NCBI GenBank assembly: GCA_021401465.1
Contig: JADDMT010000064.1
Location: forward strand, 1 to 64,000
Length of the DNA: 64,000 nucleotides
Reading direction: 5' to 3'
Source of the DNA: Teratosphaeria epicoccoides
Lineage: Eukaryota > Ascomycota > Dothideomycetes > Mycosphaerellales > Teratosphaeriaceae
Part shown: in pieces, positions 11,670 through 21,038 of the stretch
How positions within the stretch are numbered: position 1 is the first letter of the stretch
Layout: each line of letters begins with the position of its first letter
Notes under the pieces: generated by a model
Told to the model about the DNA's origin: nothing
The model's input: the letters and a program-made list of their open reading frames with translations, nothing else
Database searches by the model: none
Translations under genes and position numbers: made by a program

Positions 11670-11916
11670 TGTTGTGTTGATGAAGGAAGTAATACAGATT
11701 TGCTGCCTGACTCATACCTCTTCCGGCTGGCTTCCCGTGACCTCAGAATTGGACCGTCTCGCCAGGCTGATGGCGGGTACGGCTTACGCACTGTGGCCAG
11801 TGCTGTTCGATGTGGCATTGTTATTGAGTATGTTTGTAGTGCTGGTGGTGCGGGCAATGGGCTGGTGATATTGTTCCGGCGCCTTCAAACTCGCAATATA
11901 ACACACTTGATCCGCG

Positions 11917-12500
11917 ATGCAGTCTAACGCCTCCATGCGCTTGCAGCACACTCCAGAGGCCGCTGAGACGATCATCGTGACACTTCTCGACCTCAGCGGC
12001 ACCAAAGCAGCATTCGAGTTGCTCCAGGCATGGATCACCACCAATGACAAGACCGTCAAGGAGAAAGCAGAGCTGATATACGACCGAGTCGAGAGGCACA
12101 TCCAAAGCGGACGCCTGGACAAGTGGAAGGACCGCATCAGCGCAACGCATGACTACCTCCAGAAGAGCAGCCTGAACGTCTTGCACGCTCGGTATTCCGG
12201 GGGGGCCATGATGCCTTGGACAGACGGGAGGGGTCCGAGAAAGAGATGGCCAGGGCGTTGTTGGCAGCGTCACGCGGCGGTTCGGATGGGATGGGGCCAT
12301 CGCGTTGTGCGCTGCCTTGCGGTGATGCGACCCGCCCAGGACTCCCCAACTTCCTACAACGCAATCCCTTCTCTAGGCGCTCAACTATCGTCGTCTCGGG
12401 TTTTCCGTTGCCATGGCTATGCCCGGCAGCATCACCGAGTCCCGACACATCAGGACTAACCGAGTGTCCAGAAGCAGCCGACTGCACAGCATCGCCTCTA
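11917..12500 (+). CDS. Hypothetical protein, frame break at a G run
   Basis: An ATG at 11917 opens about 95 codons of helical, charged sequence (LDLSGTKAAFELLQAW, ERHIQSGRLDKWKDRI). At the GGGGGGG run near 12197-12203 this frame turns into improbable Arg/Trp-rich sequence, while the neighbouring frame continues sensibly with ALDRREGSEKEMARALLAA. One base missing from the G run would join them. The true 3' end is unclear, because the second frame runs on into the upstream region of the next gene. I do not recognise the protein. It could equally be a pseudogene. Confidence 0.3.
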
Positions 12501-13062
12501 GACCGTCGAATCTGTCGACTCCAAGGTGCCTTCTCTCCAACAAAGACCCCAACAATGCCACAAAGCGAAGAATCCAAAGCGCTCCTTCTCCCTCGACCTC
12601 TCTCCGCAACCCAAACAATCCCATTGTCCCATTCACGATCCCCTTCCCGAGCCCCCCCAACTTCGACAATCCCTTCCGAGTCCATACGAAAGAAAGGTCA
12701 AACGAAACAAACGTTGCATTATCGTACGCTCGCATCCCCAAGAGCACCCCGGAAACCTCGCTCCAGAAACGCCTATAAATCTATCCTCCTCCCCTTCCCA
12801 GCCAATAGGCCCTTCTCTTCTTCCCAACACATACACATCTTCACTAAAGGATAAACCACATCCACACACACACACACGCACACACTTCACGCATTACACA
12901 GAGATCCCAAAGCTAGATCGATCGGCACTCACGACAACTCTGAGAACCGGCTTCTCAGTCCCAACCACACACTTCAGCCAGATCGACACTTTGGCTTTCG
13001 GGTCTCTATCTAACATCACCACCTCGACCACTTACGAAATTTCCCGCTCATCTTTGCCGGAC

Positions 13063-14106
13063 ATGTCTCCTGCAACCAAGGCCACTCTCCTCGCTCTCAC
13101 TGCCGGCGCTTCATTAGCCATGGCTCTCCCAGATACCTCGCAGACGCCTTCGGGCATGATGGGGGTAGCTACAGCATCCACCCAGCTCGTTTCACGGGAG
13201 GCTCAGTCTGTGGTCTGGGCCGTCAAGAGAGATGGCCCGTCCTCGGCGAACATCACCACAGATGAGAAGGCGCTCGGTCAGGTGTGGGCTTTGATCAAGA
13301 GAGATCGTCGCCCGTCCTCGGCGAACATCACCACAGATGAGAAGGCGCTAGGTCCGGTCTGGGCTTTGATCAAGAGAGATGGTCGCCCGTCCTCGGCGAA
13401 CATCACCACAGATGAGAAGGCGCTCGGTCCGGTGTGGGCTTTGATCAAGAGAGATGGTCGCCCGTCCTCTGCGAACATCACCACAGATGAGAAGGCGCTA
13501 GGTCCGGTCTGGGCTCGTGGGGAGTCCTCTGACAAGGACCGCAGTGTGGTTTGGGCTCGCAGTGAGTCCTCCGACAAGGACACCGGCGTCGTGTGGGCTC
13601 GCGCGGCATCCACCTCCAACGACAATAACCGCGCCCTCTGGTCCCGCGCAGACTCCTCCAACAGCAACACCACCACCCTCTGGTCCCGCGCCGCCCAAAA
13701 CGAACCTGTCGCACGGGCGTCAAGAGTGCGAGCAGACACAACCTCCACCTCGACACCCGACCCCGCCGCGCTCCTCCTGCTCGAACGACAGAAGGCCATG
13801 GCGCTCGCCAGCAAGCAGACGACGATCGTCGCACTCGCGCTCGCGCTCGTCTTCCTGGTCGTCGTGCCCGCCATCGGCGTCGCGGCTTACGTTTTCACTC
13901 AGCGCCGCTCCAAGACGAAGACAAATGGCCCGGGGGGGAAGAGCGGCCAGACTGCCGCGCCCGGCGTCGATGCTGCCACGTGGACGACATCGCGGTCGGT
14001 ACTGGTGAGGGACGGCAGCCCGACGGAGCCGGCGCAGGGCGGGGAGCGTGGTGAGGAGGATGAGCAGAGTTTGCAGGATCGGCCGAGTCATCGAGAGTAT
14101 GTGTAG
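13063..14106 (+). CDS. KR-spaced repeat protein with signal peptide and membrane anchor
   Basis: The 347-residue product starts with a signal peptide (MSPATKATLLALTAGASLAMA). Four units follow, each containing an SSANITTDEKALGPVWA-like core with an N-glycosylation site (NIT). They are separated by dibasic Lys-Arg, the sites cut by the Golgi protease Kex2. Degenerate repeats follow, each centred on VWA or LWS followed by Arg. Residues about 250-275 form a transmembrane helix (VALALALVFLVVVPAIGVAA) with a basic stop-transfer and a charged tail. This architecture fits a Kex2-processed repeat protein, a class that includes precursors of ribosomal peptides and of secreted structural peptides. The cores lack Cys, unlike typical alpha-pheromones, and the anchor is unusual. 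The ATG at 13063 is chosen because it begins the signal peptide, although the frame is open further upstream. Confidence 0.7.
   Translation: MSPATKATLLALTAGASLAMALPDTSQTPSGMMGVATASTQLVSREAQSVVWAVKRDGPSSANITTDEKALGQVWALIKRDRRPSSANITTDEKALGPVWALIKRDGRPSSANITTDEKALGPVWALIKRDGRPSSANITTDEKALGPVWARGESSDKDRSVVWARSESSDKDTGVVWARAASTSNDNNRALWSRADSSNSNTTTLWSRAAQNEPVARASRVRADTTSTSTPDPAALLLLERQKAMALASKQTTIVALALALVFLVVVPAIGVAAYVFTQRRSKTKTNGPGGKSGQTAAPGVDAATWTTSRSVLVRDGSPTEPAQGGERGEEDEQSLQDRPSHREYV
13231..13512 (+). repeat. Four coding units of 72-75 bp
   Basis: Units start at 13231 (72 bp), 13303, 13378 and 13453 (75 bp each, the last diverging after 13512). Silent differences alternate: units 1 and 3 have CTC…GTG where units 2 and 4 have CTA…GTC. 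This suggests that a 150-bp dimer was duplicated. Confidence 0.9.
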
Positions 14107-14260
14107 AGGGGGCGATGGGCTGGATGGGGGGTTTCTTGTTGTGAGGCGTTGGGGGCGTTTTGGGTTTGTGTGCGGTTTCGGATGGAGCGAGCAGTGATGA
14201 TGATCTTTTCGGTGCAAGGGTGAGCTGAGGGCGGCGGCGTGGTAGAATATGAATGTTTTT

Positions 14261-14486
14261 CATAATCCTCATTTCCTCTCCCCCTGTCTCATCACTTGCC
14301 AATCTTTGACCTTCTCCTCCATGACCGCCGCCTGATTCATAATCCCATTTCCTCTTCCCCTGTCTCATCACTCGCCAATCTTTGACCTTCTCCTCCATGA
14401 CCGCCGCCTGATTCATAATCCCATTTCCTCTCCCCCTCTCTCATCACTCGTCAATCGTTGACCTTCTCCTCCGTGACCGCCGTCTG
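14261..14486. repeat. 76-77 bp repeats derived from the IF3 gene tail
   Basis: Three tandem units begin near 14261, 14338 and 14414. The last one is the genuine 3' end of the IF3 coding region (minus strand, codons for AVTEEKVND and the stop). The two outer copies are near-identical non-coding duplicates downstream of the stop. Confidence 0.85.
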
Positions 14487-15260
14487 ATTCTCCCTCGAAG
14501 TCGCCGCCGCCTTGCCCAGCTTCCCCTGAAACATCCACGTGGCAAACCTCCCTAAGCCTCCCTCCATCGGCCTGAACTGCTTGCCGCCCACCCCCTCGAC
14601 CACAGCCTCGATCCGCCTCAACAACGCCACGCACTCCTCCTTGCTCGCCTTCCGCCCCCTCTTCTTGGCGGCCAAGACGACCTCGACGCGCCTCCCCTCG
14701 CGCAGAAACTCCTCCATCTTCTCCAAGCGATGGCCCAGATCGTTGGCGTCGATGGCCCAGTTCAACTCCAACGTCTTCACACTGGTCACGCGGCCGCTCT
14801 CCCTCCGCTGCTCCTTGGTGCGGGCCTTGCGGGCCTTCTCGCGCTGGTAGGCGTCCTTCTTGTTCTCGACGCGGCAGACGGGGACGAAGGCGCGGAGGTC
14901 GGAGGTGTAGGTGGGGGAGGCGGGGTCGAGGTCGGGGGAGTTGAGTTGGACGAGGCGGAATTCCTTGCGGTCGAGGGCGTTGAGGACGTCGGATTTGGAG
15001 CGGGGTTCGGTGAGGTGGTTGTCGGCGTCGACGAGGGCCACGCGGGCGAAGGGGATGGCCTCGTCGTAGTAGTGTTGCCGGCGCTCGGGGACGGCTGTGC
15101 GGGGGATGCGGGTGTGGGAGAAGGTGCGAGTGGGGACTGCGGATGGGCGGGAGGGAAGTCGCGATGCGGGTCGAGGCAGGCGCGGTGGAGTCCGACGGGC
15201 AGGAGCGAGGAAGACGGTGAGCAGCGCGTTGGAGACGGTGACGCGCGGAGCGGTGGCCAT
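14451..15260 (-). CDS. Mitochondrial translation initiation factor IF-3
   Basis: The 269-residue protein begins with an Arg/Ser/Pro-rich mitochondrial presequence. It has the IF3 N-terminal domain (ARVALVDADNHL, then LVQLNSPD) followed by the linker helix (KDAYQREKARKARTKEQRR). The C-terminal domain has the hallmark KTLELNWAIDANDLGHRL and FLREGRRVEVVLAAKK. IF3 binds the mitochondrial small ribosomal subunit and proofreads start-codon selection. The Met at 15260 is chosen because the presequence begins there. The frame is nevertheless open for about 100 codons further upstream, through the 18-bp repeat array. The gene is divergent from the MFS transporter. Its 3' end is tandemly duplicated just beyond the stop. 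Confidence 0.88.
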   Translation of the reverse strand: MATAPRVTVSNALLTVFLAPARRTPPRLPRPASRLPSRPSAVPTRTFSHTRIPRTAVPERRQHYYDEAIPFARVALVDADNHLTEPRSKSDVLNALDRKEFRLVQLNSPDLDPASPTYTSDLRAFVPVCRVENKKDAYQREKARKARTKEQRRESGRVTSVKTLELNWAIDANDLGHRLEKMEEFLREGRRVEVVLAAKKRGRKASKEECVALLRRIEAVVEGVGGKQFRPMEGGLGRFATWMFQGKLGKAAATSRENQTAVTEEKVND

Positions 15261-15341
15261 GGTGCGGCTGTTGTTCTCGTGGAGATGTTGATTACGATGA
15301 TTACCGTATTTACGGCACTCCCCAATCGGGATGAAGCGGGC

Positions 15342-15477
15342 CTTGTTACCGATATGTGCCTTGTTACCGATATGTGCCTTGTTACCGATATGTGCCTTGT
15401 TACCGATATGTGCCTTGTTACCGATATGTGCCTTGTTACCGATATGTGCCTTGTTACCGATATGTGCCTTATTACCC
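15342..15477. repeat. 18-bp tandem array, about 7.5 units
   Basis: The unit CTTGTTACCGATATGTGC is repeated perfectly seven times (starts 15342, 15360 … 15450) plus a partial unit. It lies in the divergent intergenic region between IF3 and the MFS gene. On the minus strand it would read GNKAHI in frame with IF3. Confidence 0.95.
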
Positions 15478-15512
15478 GACTTGAACGGTGTGACAGAATA
15501 CCAAAGATACAT

Positions 15513-15563
15513 GCATACCACAGATACACGCATACCACAGCTACACGCATACCACAGATACAT
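15513..15563. repeat. 17-bp tandem array, 3 units
   Basis: The unit GCATACCACAGATACAC is present three times with one or two changes. It lies in the same intergenic region, 120 bp upstream of the MFS start. Confidence 0.85.
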
Positions 15564-15681
15564 GCATTATTACAATGCCAAAATGGTCATGCGCTGATGA
15601 GCAGCATAACCTAATCATCATCACACACTTCACCATTCCCTTCAAATAGCCCGGCGCTCCGACGCCGCCAACATCTCCATC

Positions 15682-17277
15682 ATGCCCCCATCACAATCCT
15701 ACGAAATGCTCCCACAATTTGACGACGCTGACGACGCTGACGCCGCCGCCGCCGCCTGCTCCATCGACCCCGAGCAGATCCCAGGCAAACCCATCACCGA
15801 CGTCGACCTCGACAATGAGGTCCTCGACGCCACCGCCGCGGATCCCGTCCTGGCCCGCAAGATGGCCCTCGTCAACGACAGCATCGATCAAATCGGCATG
15901 ACGCCGTGGCACTGGAGACTCTTTGCCCTGAACGGCTTCGGATATGCCGTCGATTCCCTGCTCATCGTGTGCCAGTCGATTGCCCAGCCGGCCGTGGCGC
16001 AGGAATTCGGCAATCCGAGTCAGCGCACCCAGGGCGTGGCACTGGCCTCACAGGCGGGACTGCTCGTGGGAGCCGCGGCGTGGGGATTCTCCGCCGATGT
16101 GATGGGCAGGAAAGTCGCATTCAACACCAGCATGTTCGTCTGCGCCATCTTTGTGTTGGTCGCAGGAGCCATGCCGACGTATCGGAGCTTTTGCGCCATG
16201 GTCGCCATCTACTCGGCGGGTGCGGGAGGGAATTATATCCTCGATGCCACCTCCTTGATCGAATTCCTGCCGGCCACCCACCTCTGGCTGGTCACCTTCA
16301 TGGCCGTCTGGTGGGCCGTCGGATCGACAGTCACGGGTCTGTTGGCGTGGGCCTTCATGGCCAACTTCAGCTGCCACCCCGACGCCCTCGAGTGCCACAC
16401 CCGGGACAACACCGGCTGGCGGCTCCTACACTTCACCGCCGGCGGCGTGGTACTGCTGCTCTCCATCCTGCGTCTGGCGCTCATCAAGATGCCGCACACT
16501 CCCAAATGGCTGATCAGTCAAAACCGCGACCAAGAAGCCTTCAACATTCTCTCCCTCCTCTCCCGTCGCTACGGCCGCAAACTCGGCCTCACCGTGGCGA
16601 ATCTGCAGTCGCAAGGCCAAGTCCTGCACACCGACCTTCCCGTCTGGTCTCCCTCCCGCCTCCGCCAACACTTCCTCGGCCTCTTCTCCACGAGAGTGCT
16701 GGCATACTCCACGACCATGATCATCGCCAACTGGTTGGTCGTCGGCGCCGTCACGCCCCTCTACACCTCCTTCCTCCCCTTCTACCTCTCCTCCCGAGGC
16801 GCCGCAACCGGCGACGACTCCCCCACCACCACCTGGCGCAACTACGCCATCAACCAAATCTGCGGCCTGTTCGGCCCGATCATAGCCGGCATCCTCGTCG
16901 AAACCCGCTTCTTCGGCCGTAAAGGCACGTTAGCTTTTGGAGCGCTAGTAACCATGCTGCTGCAGTTGGGGTATACGCAAATCAGAACGCCGACGCAGAA
17001 TCTCGTCATCTCTTCGGCCATCACGGCGGCGAGCAACATCTACTATGGCACGATCTACGCTTATACGCCCGAGGTGTTGCCGTCGGCGCACCGGGCGACG
17101 GGTTACGGCATTTGTGTGGTGATGAATCGAGTGGGAGGGATTGCCGGGGTGTTGGTGGGGAGTTATGCGAATGTGGAGACGACCTTGCCGTTGTTGGTGT
17201 GTGCGGGGTTATTTGGGCTGTTGATTCTGTTGAGCTTGATGCTGCCCTTTGAGAGCAGGGGGAAGAGGAGTGTGTGA
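15682..17277 (+). CDS. MFS transporter, SV2/organic-solute type
   Basis: A single exon encodes 531 residues. An acidic, Ala-rich cytoplasmic N-terminus leads into about 12 predicted membrane segments. The loop after TM2 has the MFS signature in the form GFSADVMGRKVAF, and a second copy, GILVETRFFGRKGTLAFG, lies in the C-terminal half. The helix YYGTIYAYTPEVLPSAHRATG is typical of the metabolite:H+ symporter/SV2-like branch, so a proton-coupled solute carrier of the plasma membrane is likely; the substrate is unknown. The ATG at 15682 is the first in the frame. The gene lies between IF3 (divergent) and an O-methyltransferase (same strand, 285 bp downstream). Confidence 0.88.
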   Translation: MPPSQSYEMLPQFDDADDADAAAAACSIDPEQIPGKPITDVDLDNEVLDATAADPVLARKMALVNDSIDQIGMTPWHWRLFALNGFGYAVDSLLIVCQSIAQPAVAQEFGNPSQRTQGVALASQAGLLVGAAAWGFSADVMGRKVAFNTSMFVCAIFVLVAGAMPTYRSFCAMVAIYSAGAGGNYILDATSLIEFLPATHLWLVTFMAVWWAVGSTVTGLLAWAFMANFSCHPDALECHTRDNTGWRLLHFTAGGVVLLLSILRLALIKMPHTPKWLISQNRDQEAFNILSLLSRRYGRKLGLTVANLQSQGQVLHTDLPVWSPSRLRQHFLGLFSTRVLAYSTTMIIANWLVVGAVTPLYTSFLPFYLSSRGAATGDDSPTTTWRNYAINQICGLFGPIIAGILVETRFFGRKGTLAFGALVTMLLQLGYTQIRTPTQNLVISSAITAASNIYYGTIYAYTPEVLPSAHRATGYGICVVMNRVGGIAGVLVGSYANVETTLPLLVCAGLFGLLILLSLMLPFESRGKRSV

Positions 17278-17562
17278 TGGGAGATGCATGTGAGCGGTCG
17301 TCTATGCATACGCGGACCGAGATAGTCATGCCAGGACGAGGCAAGCATGGCCTTGATGTCGCCGCTTGCTGGTCTTCGCATTGCGTATGTGCTGCAAGCC
17401 CGCGTGCGCTGCAGGCTGACATTCAGCGACAGTGGCACTTGGCTTCGGCAGTGTGTGAGCAGGTCCACATATAACAGCTCGTTGCTCCATCTGGAAGGTG
17501 TCACGAGGGGAAGCGGCACACATTGTCAATGCTTGTGGATGAAGGCATTACCTTGCACAACC

Positions 17563-18960
17563 ATGAATGGTGAAAAGCATCGACTTCAACACACCACCTC
17601 ACATGAGCAATCTGGCAGCATGACTCCAGAGCAGACAGACGGGCGACATGGAGGCCGGACATTCCAGGAGCTTATGGCCAGTGTGACTCAAAGCATCGCA
17701 TCGATGCAGTCGCCTAGTGACTTTATCATTCTGTTGGAGTATACCACCACGATACACACTTCCATCCGCATTCTCCTGGAAGCTGGCATCTTCCATCAAT
17801 TAGCCACTCAATCAGAGCCACGATCAATCACGCAACTCGCCACGGAAATCGGCGATGTCGACCAAGCCACAGCAGCGGATCATGCGGCCGCAAGAGAAGA
17901 ATTCATCACCCGTATGCTGCGACCCGCTGCAGCTCTGCATCTCGTCGACCAAGTCGATGCGCTGACATGGCAAGGCAACGAGTTGACGAGGACGTTGGGT
18001 AAGTACAGACTGCCTGAAGACCTTCACAACGCACTCCTATCTGGTGAATGAAATCGCTGACGGTCTCCCAGCCTCCCCCGGCTTCGACGCCGGCTTCAAA
18101 TTCATGTACGACCCCCTCATGGGCCCCTCCAGCGTCAACAGCAAGCTCGTAACCTGGGCCACCGAGCACCACTACCGCGCCCCAGAAGATGCGCATAACG
18201 GGCCGTACCAGCAAGCCCACGGCATTCCAGGCACCTCCGCATTCGACCACTGGGTAAGTCATCCAGTAACATCGCATGCCGCAAAATCGCCCCAACCCTG
18301 ACCATCCTCCAGATCACCTCCAACAACTCCATCCTCTCCACCCAACTCAGCCACTTAATGAAACGCATCCAACAGTCCCGCCTCCATTGGACCTCCTGGT
18401 TCCCCTCCACCACCCTCTTCCACCACCTCCCATCCAACCCCTCCACCTCCACCTTCCTCGTCGACGTCGGCGGCGGCCTCGGCCACGACCTCCAAGCCCT
18501 CGCGACGAAATACCCAAACCAAACGTTCCAACTCGTAAGCCAGGACCTGCCCTCCCTGATCGCCGACGCCCGCAAAGAAGTCCTCGACCCCCGAATCCAA
18601 TTGATGGAACACGATTTCTTCACGCCCCAACCCGTCACAGCCGCGAAAATCTATTACCTCCACAAAGTCCTGCACGACTGGGCGGACGAGCAGGCTCGCG
18701 TCATCCTATCGCACCTGCGCGACGCGATGGGTCCGGAGTCGAGGATCTTCATCAACGACTTGATCGTCCCGGACCACGGGGCGCCGCTGTTCATGGCGGC
18801 GTCGGATCTTTCGATGTTGGCGCTGCTTTCGGCAAAAGAAAGGAGCGATGCGATGTGGAAGGGATTGGTTGGTTCTGTCGGGGGTTTGTCCATCGTGAAA
18901 TTTTGGCAGGCGCCCGGGTTGACGGGGGAGGGGATCGTGGAGGTGGGGAGGGTTGGATAG
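17563..18960 (+). CDS. S-adenosylmethionine-dependent O-methyltransferase
   Basis: Three exons, 17563-17998, 18072-18253 and 18313-18960, give 421 residues; both introns start GTAAGT and the phases agree. The N-terminal helical dimerisation region contains TIHTSIRILLEAGIFHQLA. The SAM pocket FLVDVGGGLGHDLQALA is near residue 250, followed by the YYLHKVLHDWADEQA segment. In this family the His of that segment is the catalytic base; the C-terminal part is somewhat short. Such enzymes methylate phenolic hydroxyls, typically in secondary metabolism. The start could instead be the ATG at 17620. The gene is transcribed in the same direction as the MFS transporter upstream. Confidence 0.85.
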
Positions 18961-19453
18961 CGATCGTTTGATGATTGGTTGGGAGGGGGGTGAGAGAAGA
19001 GGCAGATGGGGGACGTTGGTGGACGGGAGTGGCGATCGCTTGGTAGAAGCGAGAGGGGTTGTTGAGTGCGTAAGGTAGGATGTAGTTGAGGCTATTATGG
19101 CCTATATATATAAATACACTGACTGGTAAGCATCACGTCGCGTCTCATCCCTTGCTCTCCCAATCTTTCCAAGTCTCATCCCTCACGCCCGCCCTCCCGA
19201 TCGAAATATCCTCGAAGAATCCTGCATGAGACAGGCTGTGAGGTGGAAGAAGAAAGTCCATGTGACATTCACATGCAAGTGTCGCCAGGCACGGACGGTC
19301 CCGCCTTAGTCAGGATCCTGGTCGGTATGCCCTACGCTTGTGATTGCTTTGTGAATTCGAGGGAGGATCTTGAGATATTCTCACCAGGCGAGCAAGCCGA
19401 CGAAGGCGCAGGACACACATCAACAGATACCAGGTCAAGAAGACTGGCCCATC
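18961..19453 (+). promoter_or_regulatory. Intergenic region with TATA-like element before DRG1
   Basis: A TATATATATAAATA stretch lies at about 19102-19115, some 340 bp upstream of the DRG1 start. No gene is seen. The last 84 bases are open in the DRG1 frame but lack an upstream ATG. Confidence 0.35.
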
Positions 19454-20560
19454 ATGTCGACAACAGTAGACAAGATCAAGGCGATTGAGGAGGAGATGGC
19501 CAAGACGCAGAAGAACAAGGCGACTTCCTTCCATCTCGGTCAACTCAAGGCGAAATTGGCCAAGCTGAAGAAGGAACTGCTCACACCGACCGGCGGTGGC
19601 GGTGGAGGCGGCGGTGTGGGGTTCGATGTCGCCCGCACGGGTGTTGCGTCGGTCGGATTTATCGGGTTTCCTTCGGTGGGCAAGAGTACCCTCATGAGCC
19701 GATTGACGGGACAGCACTCGGAGGCCGCCGCGTACGAGTTCACGACGCTCACCACGGTGCCGGGTCAGGTGATTTACAACGGGGCCAAGATCCAGATGCT
19801 GGATCTGCCGGGTATCATCCAGGGGGCAAAGGACGGCAAGGGAAGAGGGAGACAGGTGATTGCTGTCGCCAAGACGTGCCATCTGATCTTCATCGTGCTG
19901 GATGTCAACAAGCCGTTGACGGACAAGCGGATCATCGAGACGGAGTTGGAGGGCTTTGGCATCCGGGTCAACAAGAGCCCGCCCAACATCAAGATCACGA
20001 AGAAGGACAAGGGCGGTCTGTCCATCACCACCACCCAAGCCCTCACCCACATCGACAAGGACGAAATCAAAGCCGTCATGAACGAATACCGCATCTCCAA
20101 CGCCGACATCGCCATCCGCTGCGACGCCACCGTCGACGACCTGATCGACGTCCTCGAAGAGAAATCCCGCGCCTACATCCCCGTCATCTACGCCCTGAAC
20201 AAGATCGACGCCATCTCCATCGAGGAACTCGACCTCCTCTACCGCATCCCCAACGCGTGCCCCATCTCGTCCGAGCACGGATGGAACGTGGACGAGTTGA
20301 TGGAGCAGATGTGGGAGAAGCTGAAGCTGAAGAGGATCTATACGAAGCCCAAGGGGAAACTGCCGGACTACACGGCGCCGGTGGTGCTGAAGAACGGGCG
20401 GGACACGGTGGAGGATTTCTGCAATAGCATCCACAAGAGCATTGTGGAGCAGTTTCGCGTGGCGATTGTGTGGGGGAGGAGTGTGAAGCATCAGCCGCAG
20501 CGGGTGGGGTTGGGGCATGTGTTGGAGGACGAGGATATCCTGACGATTGTGAAGAAGTGA
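19454..20560 (+). CDS. RBG1: Developmentally regulated GTP-binding protein 1 (Rbg1)
   Basis: The 368-residue protein matches the size of yeast Rbg1 and human DRG1. The N-terminal helices and Gly-rich stretch are followed by the G domain: G1 GFPSVGKST, G2 TTLTTVPG, G3 DLPGIIQGA, and G4 NKID near residue 250, interrupted by the S5D2L insertion typical of DRGs. The TGS-domain C-terminus ends in VLEDEDILTIVKK. DRG1 binds a DFRP partner (Tma46/Gir2 type) and helps translating ribosomes overcome stalls. The ATG at 19454 gives the conserved MSTTVDKIKAIEEEMAKTQ start. It is a single exon. Confidence 0.95.
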   Translation: MSTTVDKIKAIEEEMAKTQKNKATSFHLGQLKAKLAKLKKELLTPTGGGGGGGGVGFDVARTGVASVGFIGFPSVGKSTLMSRLTGQHSEAAAYEFTTLTTVPGQVIYNGAKIQMLDLPGIIQGAKDGKGRGRQVIAVAKTCHLIFIVLDVNKPLTDKRIIETELEGFGIRVNKSPPNIKITKKDKGGLSITTTQALTHIDKDEIKAVMNEYRISNADIAIRCDATVDDLIDVLEEKSRAYIPVIYALNKIDAISIEELDLLYRIPNACPISSEHGWNVDELMEQMWEKLKLKRIYTKPKGKLPDYTAPVVLKNGRDTVEDFCNSIHKSIVEQFRVAIVWGRSVKHQPQRVGLGHVLEDEDILTIVKK

Positions 20561-20640
20561 TGGCGCTGTTCGAGCTGAGGGCGATGAGGATGCAGAGGGC
20601 GGAGAGTCTGAGTGCTGCGGCGACGAACGAGTGTACACTG

Positions 20641-20669
20641 AGCTGAGCTGAGCGGAGCTGAGCTGAGCC
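20641..20669. repeat. AGCTG microsatellite
   Basis: About six imperfect AGCTG units lie 80 bp downstream of the DRG1 stop. The surrounding 20561-21038 holds no gene. Confidence 0.7.
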
Positions 20670-21012
20670 GGGCCCAGGGGGGGGGTCTCCGAGGGCGATA
20701 TGGACGCAATGGCCCAAGGAGGGCTACAACGCCCTGATGCCGAGATGGCACTGGGTCGTGTCGTGGGAGCAGTGTATACAGTCATGACCGATGCCACGCT
20801 ACATACTATCGACGTCTCCATCTATGCACAAGGCACATGTACGGAGATGTTGCGTGCTTGACATAGTGAAAGTTCAACGACCAGAATCTCACACCCCCAC
20901 ATGCTCCAGAACACGCATCTGCCACCCCTACATCTATGCTGCTGTATGCCGCAACATCAAACAAATGTTCCCTCGTAAACATCGCCCTGTTCCACCGCAC
21001 TCATCACACACC

Positions 21013-21035
21013 CCACCACCACCACCACCACCACC
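21013..21035 (+). repeat. ACC trinucleotide run before the SEC39 start
   Basis: About seven ACC units end four bases before the ATG at 21039. They are therefore probably in the 5' untranslated leader. Confidence 0.8.
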
Positions 21036-21038
21036 GAA

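Noticed and set aside
12526..13062. N-terminal extension of the repeat protein
   Set aside because: The extension is low-complexity Pro/Ser/His sequence over a CA-rich region; a clear signal peptide begins at 13063.
13063..14106. Alpha-factor mating pheromone precursor
   Set aside because: The repeats lack the Trp-Cys…Cys peptide of filamentous ascomycete pheromones and the protein has a transmembrane anchor.
15342..15563. CRISPR-like array
   Set aside because: The repeats are contiguous with no spacers, and the sequence is nuclear fungal DNA.
15906..16922. 338-codon frame inside the MFS gene
   Set aside because: It is Arg/His/Pro-rich, out of frame with the conserved transporter sequence.
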